Source: Peptococcaceae bacterium 1109 | GTDB lineage: Bacteria > Bacillota > Limnochordia > Darwinibacteriales > Darwinibacteriaceae | Direction of reading: 5' to 3' | Assembly (NCBI GenBank): GCA_001028815.1 | Contig: LDJB01000002.1 | Span: 62,001-126,000, forward strand | Length of the DNA stretch: 64,000 bases | Part shown: positions 52,165-59,925 of the stretch, piece after piece | How the letters are laid out: the number at the start of each line of letters is the position of its first letter | How positions within the stretch are numbered: the first letter of the stretch is position 1 | Notes under the pieces: generated by a model | Database searches by the model: none | Told to the model about the DNA's origin: nothing | Seen by the model: the letters and a program-made list of their open reading frames with translations, nothing else | Translations under genes and position numbers: made by a program

Positions 52165-53667
52165 CTAAAACTCTCCAACAATCCTGCTTATTTCCCGCAA
52201 CAGCGGTGAAATGGCTGTGTATTTGCGGTAGATTTCCCTGTATACCTCTTTTAGCTGGGCATCGGGAAGGTAGCGTTTCTCAATGCGGTGGGCAGCTTCC
52301 ACTGCTTCCGTGTAGCTTCCGTACACTCCCGCACCTACGCCGCCAAGTAAAGCAGCGCCCAACAGGGTTGCTTCCCGGATTTCGGGAATGTTGATGGGTT
52401 TACCTGAAACGTTGCTCTTAATCTCCATCCAGAGGGGGTTCTTGGTTCCCCCACCGATGGCATGGATCTCAGAAAACTGGACTCCCAAGACCCCTTCCAT
52501 GGTGCGCAAAATCTGCGTCACTTCACAGGCCAAACCTTCGTGGATGCTCCGGATGAAGTCAGCCTTAGTGTGGAAGTCCCGCACTCCCACAAACCCCGCC
52601 TTGCTGTAGGGATCCCGCACCGGTGGGCTGCCGCCCCTGAGGTGCGGCACGAAGAACATCCCCTGGGCCCCTGCGGGGGAACGCTGGGCTTGCTCGATGA
52701 GGGTGGTATAGTCGCCGCCTGCCTCAAACCGCTCCCGGTACCACTCAAAGCTGATGCCGCCCGAGTCTACGCCGCCGTGAATGTAGTGGCAGCCCGGCAC
52801 CACGTGGCACCCTACGTTAAAGCCCCGCATGGATGACATATCCACATTAGGATCCATTGCAAATGCCGCCACCAAGCTTTCGGAAGTGCCCATGGAATCC
52901 AGCACCTTACCGGGCTCAATCACTCCCGCCGCGAAAGCGCCGCAGATATGGTCGTGGCCCCCTGCCGCTACAGGGATGCCTGGAGCAAGCCCCGTTTCTT
53001 CCGCCGCCTGCCTCGTCACTTCTCCAATGACGGTGCCGCTCTGGTGGGGTGTGGGAAGGAGATCTGCATCAATTCCCGCCACATCCAAGAGCTCTTCGGA
53101 CCACTGCTTCTTGTGGACATCAAAGAGCATGGTGCGGGAGGCGATAGAATAGTCTGTGGCGTGCTCCCCTGTAAGGCGGTAGTATATGTAATCTGGTACA
53201 CAAAGCCACTTCTTGCCCTTGGCAAAGGCTTCCGGCTCGTGCTTCTTAAACCATACGATCTTGTAGGCCGAATAGATGTAGTTGTAGTTCAGGCCTGTAA
53301 TCTGGAAGCACTCTTCTGGAGGGATGGTGGCGTACCATTCTTCCATCATTTCCTTACCCCGGATATCAAACCAGGTCATAATGGGCGTGACCGGCTCCCC
53401 ATCTTCCCCTAAGAACAGCCCTGCCTCTCCCATACTTGCCACCGATATGGAAAGGATCCTATCGTCCTTCCCCAGCTGGCTGGTGGTGCGGCGCAAGAGT
53501 TCCTTAACGCTCTCCCACAGCTTGTGGGGGTCGTAAATGGCTGACCCGGACCCAAGGGAAATGGTTTGGTTGCGGATGAGTTCCTCTGTACGAACAGCTC
53601 CATCAAGGGTAAATGTTGCTGCCTTAATGTGGGTGGTGCCCATATCTAGTGCCAGCAGTAAATCCAT
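52165..53667 (-). CDS. FGGY-family carbohydrate kinase
   Basis: 500 residues with the FGGY/actin-like fold: phosphate-1 loop LLALDMGTTHIKAA (4-17), catalytic Asp in TWFDIRGKEM (about 99), GGHDHICGAFAAG near 240, MGTSES near 265 and the adenosine site AIGGGTKNPLW near 410. It belongs with xylulokinase/gluconokinase/L-fuculokinase-like enzymes; the substrate is not readable. It lies between the aldolase (14 bases upstream) and the binding-protein gene, so it likely phosphorylates the imported sugar in the cytoplasm. Confidence 0.93.
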   Translation of the reverse strand: MDLLLALDMGTTHIKAATFTLDGAVRTEELIRNQTISLGSGSAIYDPHKLWESVKELLRRTTSQLGKDDRILSISVASMGEAGLFLGEDGEPVTPIMTWFDIRGKEMMEEWYATIPPEECFQITGLNYNYIYSAYKIVWFKKHEPEAFAKGKKWLCVPDYIYYRLTGEHATDYSIASRTMLFDVHKKQWSEELLDVAGIDADLLPTPHQSGTVIGEVTRQAAEETGLAPGIPVAAGGHDHICGAFAAGVIEPGKVLDSMGTSESLVAAFAMDPNVDMSSMRGFNVGCHVVPGCHYIHGGVDSGGISFEWYRERFEAGGDYTTLIEQAQRSPAGAQGMFFVPHLRGGSPPVRDPYSKAGFVGVRDFHTKADFIRSIHEGLACEVTQILRTMEGVLGVQFSEIHAIGGGTKNPLWMEIKSNVSGKPINIPEIREATLLGAALLGGVGAGVYGSYTEAVEAAHRIEKRYLPDAQLKEVYREIYRKYTAISPLLREISRIVGEF

Positions 53668-53680
53668 TACCTCACCTCGT

Positions 53681-54529
53681 TTACGCCCGGCCTTGCGCGC
53701 CGAATACGCGAATGCGGTCTCGAATGATTTCCTTCATCTTGCTCTTAGCATAGGTCATTACTTCTCGCACATCTAAATCTGGATCCTTGCCTGCCTCCAC
53801 CACTGCGGCCACAAAGGCCCTGCGCACATCAGTGCCTACGTTGATCTTGCACACCCCTAGTTCGATGGCTCGCTTAAGGTCCGGGTCAGGTGTGCCCGAA
53901 CCGCCGTGGAGGACCAAGGGGATATCCACTCCTCTTGCGATGGCGCTGAGCCGATCGAAGTCCAGCTTCGGCAGGCTTGTGTATACTCCGTGGGCAGTCC
54001 CGATTGCAACAGCCAAGGCATGCACGCCTGTAGCCTCCACAAAGGGAGGCACCATTGCTGGGTCTGTCAACAGCCCATCGGTAGGCGCTCCATCCCCTTC
54101 CGCACCTGCCAGGGCCACATGCCCCAGCTCCGCTTCCACCGAAACACCCCTCTCCTCTGCCCAGCTCACAACCTGCCCAGTGAGGCGGATGTTCTCTTCG
54201 AAAGAAAGCTGGGAGCCGTCAAACATTACGGAAGAGAAGCCTGCCCCAATGCCTCGCTTAAGAAGCTCCATATCCCGGCCGTGATCAAGGTGGAAAGCCA
54301 CGGGAACCTCTGCCACAGCCAGGGCAGCCTCGGCCATCTTTACCATGAACTCCACGCCCGCATGTAAGAGATCCCGCTGTTCAGCCATGATGATAATGGG
54401 CGCCTGCTCTTCATTGGCCGTTTCCACAACTGCCTGGATGCTTTCCATATTGAACACATTAATGGCAGGAACGGCGTAGCCTCCCCTTTTTGCCCTGTGC
54501 AGCAAGGTATGCATCGGTTCAAACTTCAT
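53681..54529 (-). CDS. Class II ketose-bisphosphate aldolase (copy 2)
   Basis: 282 residues, class II aldolase: FHLDHGRDMELLKRGIGAGF (zinc His near 80), VEAELGHVA, GTAHGVYTSLPKLDF, LVLHGGSGTPD and INVGTDVRRAF. It differs from the 48199 copy by an insertion near 135-145 (AGAEGDGAPTDG). First enzyme gene after SorC, directly before the FGGY kinase, suggesting it cleaves the FGGY product or a derived ketose phosphate. The two aldolases in one operon probably have different substrates. Confidence 0.92.
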   Translation of the reverse strand: MKFEPMHTLLHRAKRGGYAVPAINVFNMESIQAVVETANEEQAPIIIMAEQRDLLHAGVEFMVKMAEAALAVAEVPVAFHLDHGRDMELLKRGIGAGFSSVMFDGSQLSFEENIRLTGQVVSWAEERGVSVEAELGHVALAGAEGDGAPTDGLLTDPAMVPPFVEATGVHALAVAIGTAHGVYTSLPKLDFDRLSAIARGVDIPLVLHGGSGTPDPDLKRAIELGVCKINVGTDVRRAFVAAVVEAGKDPDLDVREVMTYAKSKMKEIIRDRIRVFGAQGRA

Positions 54530-54544
54530 CGCCTACTACCTCCC

Positions 54545-55504
54545 TTAACTTTGGCACAGTCTCTCGGCTGTTGCGCTATCTGTAACTAAGACATCCACAT
54601 ATCCTGCTTTAAGTGCTGCCTGGATAGCTGCGAACTTGCCGCCCCCGCCGGCAACGGCCACAACTAAGGAGCAGGCACGGATCTGTTCTAAGGTAACTGC
54701 GATGAGGCGCTCATTGATGTCCCAGCGGCAGAGCTGGCCTTGGTCATCGAAGAACCGGGAGCAGATGTCCCCTGAAATCCGCTGACGCTGCAGCTCCACA
54801 AGGTGCTGAGGTGTGAAATAGGGGCTGTTTAGGAGTGGCGAGCGGGTCAAGTTTACTCCCACGCCCACAACAGCCATGTCCATCTGATCCCAAAGAGCGA
54901 TAGTCTCTGCTAGGACTTGGTCAGAGAGGATAGCTCGCTTAATGTCAGGCCGTTCCACAAGGTAAGGCGCGTGCAGGGGCCTTACCTCTCCCCCGATCTG
55001 TTCTGCAAACCGGGATGCGAGCCAGTTAATCTGGAAGTGGGTGGAGGTGTCCCCCAACCCCCCGATGAGGGGCACCACTATGGGCGGAAACCCGTTCCTG
55101 TCACTGCTGTGCATGGCCCGCACGCACTCGTAGACCGATGTGCCCCAGCCGATGCCAATTGTACGCACGCTGCCTAGCAAACGCCTGATGGCCGCGGCCC
55201 CAGCCCTGCCAAGCTCAGGGGAAAAACGGGGTGAGGTATCATCTGTTTCCAGAGAGATTTCCGCATCTTTCAGGCCGTAGGCCTTAATCAAGGCTTCCCG
55301 CAGATGGGCGTGGGACTCCAGGGGATTAACGATCTTAAACTGCACGATCCCTGCCTGCTTTGCTTCTTGCAGGAGTTTGTTCACCCGAAGCCTTGTGATG
55401 CCGAGTTCCTTCCCGATCTGCTCCTGGGTTAAGCCGCTGGTATAATACAATGTTGCAATTTGCACCATTAACCGAATCTTGTCCGTGGATTGTTCCACAC
55501 TCAT
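54545..55504 (-). CDS. SorC/DeoR-type sugar-binding transcriptional regulator
   Basis: 319 residues. N-terminal helix-turn-helix LTQEQIGKELGITRLRVNKLLQEAKQAGIV (split, about 27-56), then the SorC sugar-phosphate-binding domain with TIGIGWGTSVYECV, VPLIGGLGDTSTHFQINWLASRFAEQ (split) and VAVAGGGGKFAAIQAALKAG. ATG 55504 is preferred; an in-frame ATG at 55522 has no site and lies in the operator-like repeats. First gene of the operon reaching to 45054. The effector is probably a phosphorylated sugar made by the FGGY kinase. Confidence 0.92.
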   Translation of the reverse strand: MSVEQSTDKIRLMVQIATLYYTSGLTQEQIGKELGITRLRVNKLLQEAKQAGIVQFKIVNPLESHAHLREALIKAYGLKDAEISLETDDTSPRFSPELGRAGAAAIRRLLGSVRTIGIGWGTSVYECVRAMHSSDRNGFPPIVVPLIGGLGDTSTHFQINWLASRFAEQIGGEVRPLHAPYLVERPDIKRAILSDQVLAETIALWDQMDMAVVGVGVNLTRSPLLNSPYFTPQHLVELQRQRISGDICSRFFDDQGQLCRWDINERLIAVTLEQIRACSLVVAVAGGGGKFAAIQAALKAGYVDVLVTDSATAERLCQS

Positions 55505-55518
55505 ACCCCGCTGTCGAT

Positions 55519-55663
55519 ACATTTGTAAATTACATTTGTCTAGCTACGCCATACTTCGCCAGTAATCCGCAAAAACCTCCTAAGCCTGTAATATTTTTCT
55601 GTTTTGGTGCGGATAAATTTTTCCTTTGCCTAACAGGCCTGTTAAAAGGCGTTCTTAGGCAAA
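55519..55663. promoter_or_regulatory. SorC control region with repeats and palindrome
   Basis: Direct repeats ACATTTGT at 55519-55526 and 55532-55539 next to the SorC start; a perfect palindrome TAACAGGCCTGTTA (55631-55644) nested in the wider inverted repeat TTTGCCTAA (55625-55633) / TTAGGCAAA (55655-55663). These are candidate binding sites of the SorC protein. No clear -35/-10 pair is seen. Confidence 0.45.
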
Positions 55664-55693
55664 AAAACCACCCGGTGTCAACACACCGGGTGG
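55661..55693 (-). terminator. Rho-independent terminator of the 59-residue gene
   Basis: Perfect 11-bp stem CCACCCGGTGT/ACACCGGGTGG with a 4-base loop (55668-55693), followed on the minus strand by a T7 run. It lies 14 bases past the small gene's stop. Confidence 0.92.
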
Positions 55694-55707
55694 GATTGGG
55701 AGATTGC

Positions 55708-55887
55708 TTACTTCTTAAGCTCCCAGTAGCAGCGCTTGGGAGAGACAATCTTCTCTTCCTTCTTGAGCTGGTTCATGGCCTTTTCCACTTCTTTTTTGTC
55801 CAGGCCTGTAGCTTCCACGATGTCCCCAGTCCGTGCAGGGGCATCTGCCTTCTCAAAGAAGTCTAATACCTTTTCGTAGCTGTCCAT
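55708..55887 (-). CDS. Small winged-helix-like protein (59 residues)
   Basis: A complete frame of 59 residues, starting MDSYEKVLDFFEKADAP and ending KRCYWELKK. GAGGAGCG lies 8 bases before the ATG and a strong terminator follows, so it is a real gene. The pattern (helix, ARTGDIVEATGLDKKEVEKAM as helix-turn-helix, then KKEEKIVSPKRCYWEL as a beta wing) resembles a stand-alone winged-helix DNA-binding domain of MarR/ArsR type. No sensor domain is present. Separated by about 90 bases from the radical-SAM gene upstream; role unknown. Confidence 0.82.
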   Translation of the reverse strand: MDSYEKVLDFFEKADAPARTGDIVEATGLDKKEVEKAMNQLKKEEKIVSPKRCYWELKK

Positions 55888-55977
55888 GGAAACGCTCCTC
55901 TCTATTACTTACTGCATAAACTTATTTTATCCGATCTTGCCGGGCTCGTCCAGGGTTTGTGGAGAGTTCACCTATCC

Positions 55978-57189
55978 CTATCGCCCGCAGCACTTCTTGT
56001 ACTTAAGCCCGCTCCTGCAGGGGCACGGATCGTTCCGGGAAACATCCCACGTTTCCCTTAAGAGCTTGGTCAAGGCGGCCATTGCTTGCTCTGCGGTTTT
56101 ACCTTGCTGTAAGGTGTGGAGAATTACCCTGGCAAAGGGCGCGACGTAGATGAAGAACTGCTTGTAGCCTGCACACAGCCAGTTCAGCCCCAAGCCCTCT
56201 TCGCCCCTATGGCGGTTCTTCGGGCATCCTCCGTTACAAAGGCTAACCACAGGGCACTCAAGACACTCCGCTGGGAGACTGGCCTTTTCCCTCCCAAACT
56301 CCAGCTGCGCTTTACTGTTGACTAAATCCAGCAGAGGAGCTTCTAAGATGTTCCCCAGGCGGTATTCGGGGGCCACAAAATGGTCGCACCCGTAGAGGTC
56401 GCCGTTGTGTTCCATTACCAGCTGCCGCCCGCATTCAGGAAGGAACACGCACAGCCCTCCAGGAAGCCCCGCAGCAACGCTAAGCACCGTCTCAAAAATC
56501 TGGACAAACACCTGTCCCAGGTCAGCCTGGACCCACTCGTTGAAGATCTCAATCAAGAACTTCCCGTAGAGGGGGCCCGTTAGGCTTCTATGGCTCACTT
56601 CCCCATTCTCAAGCCATTCAACCAAGGGAATAAACTGCACGTACTCCGCGCCCAGTTCCTTAAGGAACTGGTACAATTCCTTAGGGCGAGCACCATTTTC
56701 CCGATTTACAACGCAGAGCACATTTACGGAAACGCCGTAGCGCTGCAGCGTTCTAAAGCCTTCCACAACCCTTCCCCATGTGCCTAGGCCCGAGCGGTCT
56801 TTACGGTACATGTCGTGGACGGGTTCTGGGCCATCGAGGCTGATTCCCACCAGGAACCCCTCTTCCTTGAGGAATCTGGCCCACTCGTGGTCTATTAGTG
56901 TCCCGTTTGTTTGCAGGGAATTGGTATAATGCCAGCCTTCAGGGATGTACTCCTTTTGCAACCGGACCACCTTACGAAAGAAATCCAACCCCATAAGGGT
57001 TGGCTCTCCCCCCTGCCAGGCAAAGGGCACCACTGGCCCCGGCTGGCTGTGAATATACTCTTTGATAAACCGCTCTAAGACTATGTCGCTCATCTGGAAG
57101 TGCGCAGAATCTGGGAAGAAATCTTTCTTATGCAAGTAGAAACAGTACTCGCAGTGAAGGTTGCATATGGGCCCGATAGGCTTCACCAT
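55978..57189 (-). CDS. Radical SAM/SPASM sulfatase-maturase-like enzyme with SEC-C tail
   Basis: 403 residues from ATG 57189. Radical-SAM cluster CNLHCEYC (Cys 9, 13, 16); SAM-site motif WQGGEPTLMG near 60; SPASM-type cysteines in the C-terminal half (CGRQL, GCDHF, CLECPVVSLCNGGCPKN); and a C-terminal SEC-C metal motif NDPCPCRSGLKYKKCCG. This fits anaerobic sulfatase-maturating enzymes (formylglycine formation), but no sulfatase is in the window. The family usually starts several residues earlier with an FHxM element; here PFHIM is encoded upstream in frame. A well-spaced GAGGAG (57222-57227) faces an ATA codon at 57213, hinting at a non-standard start. Confidence 0.85.
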   Translation of the reverse strand: MVKPIGPICNLHCEYCFYLHKKDFFPDSAHFQMSDIVLERFIKEYIHSQPGPVVPFAWQGGEPTLMGLDFFRKVVRLQKEYIPEGWHYTNSLQTNGTLIDHEWARFLKEEGFLVGISLDGPEPVHDMYRKDRSGLGTWGRVVEGFRTLQRYGVSVNVLCVVNRENGARPKELYQFLKELGAEYVQFIPLVEWLENGEVSHRSLTGPLYGKFLIEIFNEWVQADLGQVFVQIFETVLSVAAGLPGGLCVFLPECGRQLVMEHNGDLYGCDHFVAPEYRLGNILEAPLLDLVNSKAQLEFGREKASLPAECLECPVVSLCNGGCPKNRHRGEEGLGLNWLCAGYKQFFIYVAPFARVILHTLQQGKTAEQAMAALTKLLRETWDVSRNDPCPCRSGLKYKKCCGR

Positions 57190-57260
57190 GATGTGAAAGG
57201 GCTGCTTAACTATCTTTCTCGCTCCTCTTTACGCCCGCGGGGGCCACTCCCGCGTTTTTC

Positions 57261-58304
57261 TTATCGGAAACTGTATGTGAAGGCTTTCCAAGGTATGTTT
57301 ACTGGCTTACCTTGGCTGATAATCTCATCAACATGCATTAACAGGGGGAAGTCCCCGAGCCTCAGCAAACCTTGTTGTGCTTGTGTGCGCACTGCCTTGG
57401 CCACAACCTTAGTTATAGCAACTGATTCCAGGGTTACCCCTTCCAGTTCTGCTAGGGCCTCCTCAAAGGATAATCCTCTCCCCAGGAGAGTGCCTAACCG
57501 GCGGGTCCGGCCGCCGAAAATGGTCACATAGAGGTCCCCTACGCCAAAGGCTACGCTCTCTTCCCTGCCCCCTAAGAGATGGACTAGTGCAGCCATTTCC
57601 CGCATGGCCTGGCCAAAGAGTGCGGCCTGGGGGTTGTACGCCTCCTGGCAGCCAACTCCTTCTTCCCGCTCGATGAGGCCAATTGCTAGGCTCACACTTA
57701 AGGCATAGGCGTTCTTAAGCGCGACAGCAGCTTCCACCCCCATCACATCTGTGGAGGTGCTGATGTGGTAGTACGCTGTTTCCAGCATACCCTTCAGCCT
57801 TTCCAGGATTTCGCTGTCCTCGCCGCAAAAACACACAGCTGAATGGCGGCGATCAGCCAGTTCATAGCTGGTGCAAGGCCCGCCAATGGCATTTAGGGAA
57901 AGGCTCTTCCCCTGCCCAAGTTTAGCCTGCATATAGTGGGGAAAAGGCACAAGCCTTCCCCCAGGCCCTTCCGCAAGGCCCTTGGTGACAGACAAAACAG
58001 GAAGATGGCTGGGGATCTTGGGCAATACGTGTTGTGTGAACCACTCTACCCCAAAACTGCTCACACCGCCGATCACTAGGTCCGCACCCTCAAGGGCTGC
58101 CTCCAGCTCCTCAATCTGAAATGCCTCCACCCCTGGTGGAAGCTGCCGCTTAAGGGTGGGGTGAAAACCACACTCCTTAATGCTGGCGATGATTTCCCGG
58201 TCAAGGTGGGTGCCTACGAGCCTGACTGTGTGGCCGTTATCATGGGCGGGCATACTTAAGGCAGAACCCATCATGCCCGCGCCAACCACTGTAATTATGC
58301 TCAC
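57261..58304 (-). CDS. GpsA-like NAD(P)-dependent glycerol-3-phosphate dehydrogenase homologue
   Basis: 347 residues. The Rossmann motif VVGAGMMGSALSMPAHDNGH (6-25), SVTKGLAEG near 105, NAIGGPCTSYELADRR near 140, the catalytic Lys motif VALKNAYALSVSLAIGLI near 205 and FGVGDLYVTIFGGRTRRLG near 265 all match the glycerol-3-phosphate dehydrogenase family. Deviations (GGPCTSYEL instead of GPS-A-E, longer chain) and its place after the LacI-SIS-PfkB cassette suggest a sugar-phosphate substrate other than the lipid precursor. The GTG start has GGAGGG upstream; 27 bases after the kinase gene. Confidence 0.85.
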   Translation of the reverse strand: MSIITVVGAGMMGSALSMPAHDNGHTVRLVGTHLDREIIASIKECGFHPTLKRQLPPGVEAFQIEELEAALEGADLVIGGVSSFGVEWFTQHVLPKIPSHLPVLSVTKGLAEGPGGRLVPFPHYMQAKLGQGKSLSLNAIGGPCTSYELADRRHSAVCFCGEDSEILERLKGMLETAYYHISTSTDVMGVEAAVALKNAYALSVSLAIGLIEREEGVGCQEAYNPQAALFGQAMREMAALVHLLGGREESVAFGVGDLYVTIFGGRTRRLGTLLGRGLSFEEALAELEGVTLESVAITKVVAKAVRTQAQQGLLRLGDFPLLMHVDEIISQGKPVNIPWKAFTYSFR

Positions 58305-58331
58305 TTACTAGCCCTCCAAACCTGCACAGTT

Positions 58332-59279
58332 TTACAGCACAAGGCTGCCTTCGGCCCCTAAGAGCTCCTGCACCTCAGCTAAGGTGGGGAGCGAGGGAAT
58401 AGCACCGTGCTTTGTCACCGCTAAGGCCCCAACTGCGCTAGCAAACCGCACAGCCTCAGGCAGGGGGTTGCCCTGGGTGAGGGCCACGGCCAGGCCTGCG
58501 TTAAAGGCGTCCCCCGCAGCCACCGTATCCACCACTTCCACAGAGAAGGCCGGCACATGGCCCATTACTGCTTGGCCAGCATAGACCGCTCCCTGTTCAC
58601 CGAGGGTGATCACCACATGCCCAACGCCCATCTCTAAAAGCCTTGCAGCAGCTTGTCTTGCAGTATCTAAGCCAGTAATATGTACGCCGCTCAACAGCCC
58701 GGCTTCCTTTTCATTGGGTGTAAGATAACTCACGCCCCGGAGTATCTCAGGGGACAGGGGCTGAGCAGGCGCGGGGTTTAAGATAACAGGCACATTGTGT
58801 TCCGCGGCCAAGTTCACCGCGGCAGCCACAGTCTCCAAGGGGATCTCTAGCTGCAAAAGGAGAATATCTGCAGCCTTGATTTCCCCTTCTATCTGCTTTA
58901 GATCGTCTACAGTATACTTCAAGTTCGCTCCGGGGACCACCACAATCCGGTTATAACCATGAGCATCAAGGGTAATAGAGCCGATGCCAGTGGCTTCAGC
59001 TGCGTCCCGCAGGACGTGCTGCACATCCACGCCATGACTCTCGAGGGCACTCAGCATCTGGTCGCCAAAGGGATCGGCTCCAACTTTGCCCGCCATTCTA
59101 ACCTGAGCCCCCAGCTTGGCAGCGGCCGCGGCTTGGTTTGCGCCCTTGCCTCCTGGAAATCGCTGAAAACTTGTGCCGATAATGGTCTCACCGGTCTCCG
59201 GCATCCGGGGAGTGCGCACCACGAGGTCCATCATAAAACTCCCCACAACCAGCACGTAAGCTTGTTCATTATTCCGCAT
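58332..59279 (-). CDS. PfkB ribokinase-like sugar kinase (intact copy)
   Basis: 315 residues from ATG 59279 (GAGGAG 8 bases upstream), overlapping the SIS gene by 11 bases. Motif 1 GGKGANQAAAAAKLGAQV (about 39-56) and motif 2 DTVAAGDAFNAGLAVAL with catalytic Asp (about 250-266) are those of ribokinases. It probably phosphorylates a pentose (ribose or D-arabinose) at O5. The intact counterpart of the pseudogene at 10558; identity between them is high throughout. The longer frame to 59384 is read through the SIS gene and rejected. Confidence 0.92.
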   Translation of the reverse strand: MRNNEQAYVLVVGSFMMDLVVRTPRMPETGETIIGTSFQRFPGGKGANQAAAAAKLGAQVRMAGKVGADPFGDQMLSALESHGVDVQHVLRDAAEATGIGSITLDAHGYNRIVVVPGANLKYTVDDLKQIEGEIKAADILLLQLEIPLETVAAAVNLAAEHNVPVILNPAPAQPLSPEILRGVSYLTPNEKEAGLLSGVHITGLDTARQAAARLLEMGVGHVVITLGEQGAVYAGQAVMGHVPAFSVEVVDTVAAGDAFNAGLAVALTQGNPLPEAVRFASAVGALAVTKHGAIPSLPTLAEVQELLGAEGSLVL

Positions 59280-59907
59280 GGCCACTCTCCTCATCCACCG
59301 CGCTGTCTTTCCTGTCAAGCATAGTACTGAGCCTCTCACCAAGACTTCCACCAGGATGGTACAGATGGAATGAGCTCTGATCAAAGCCTTTTAGGATGGA
59401 GAGGGTACAGGCCAAGGCATCTCCTATGGCCATTGTTAAGATGGCGCTAGTTGTTGGGGCAAGGTTGAGATGATCCGCCTCCCGCTCATAGCTGTACACC
59501 AAGGCTATATCGCACACCCGTGCCAGAGTGGAATCTCGCCCAGAGGTAAGAGCGATTGTCTTGCAGCCGATCTGCTCTAGGATAGGCAGCACGTTTAGGA
59601 CTTCCCGGGTTTCTCCACTGTTGGAGATGAGAATTACCACATCATCGGGCTCAACTGTACCCGAATCGCCGTGCACCGCTTCGCAGGCATGCATGAAGTA
59701 GGCAGGGGTACCAGTACTGGAAAGGGATGCAGCCATTTTCCTCCCTACAATCCCTGATTTCCCCACGCCTGTCACTATCACCTTGCCCTTGCAGCTGTGC
59801 ATGCACTCCACTGCAGCTGCGAACTCTTCATCTACCTGCTCCGCGAAACGGCCCACAGCTTCTGCTTCGGTGGTGATAAAGCTGCGCATCAGGTCAAGTA
59901 CGTCCAC
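59269..59907 (-). CDS. SIS-domain arabinose-5-phosphate isomerase-like protein (copy 2)
   Basis: 212 residues, single SIS domain without CBS pair, paralogue of 11382-12026. Conserved GVGKSGIVGRK, MHACEAVHGDSGTVE, ISNSGETREV, READHLNLAPTTS and YHPGGSLGERL match the active-site segments of KdsD/KpsF isomerases. GTG 59907 has GGAGG 7 bases upstream. With the overlapping ribokinase-like gene it could turn D-arabinose 5-phosphate into ribulose 5-phosphate. The missing CBS domains distinguish it from the lipopolysaccharide-pathway enzymes. Confidence 0.86.
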   Translation of the reverse strand: MDVLDLMRSFITTEAEAVGRFAEQVDEEFAAAVECMHSCKGKVIVTGVGKSGIVGRKMAASLSSTGTPAYFMHACEAVHGDSGTVEPDDVVILISNSGETREVLNVLPILEQIGCKTIALTSGRDSTLARVCDIALVYSYEREADHLNLAPTTSAILTMAIGDALACTLSILKGFDQSSFHLYHPGGSLGERLSTMLDRKDSAVDEESGHAE

Positions 59908-59925
59908 CAGTCTTCCTCCAATCAG

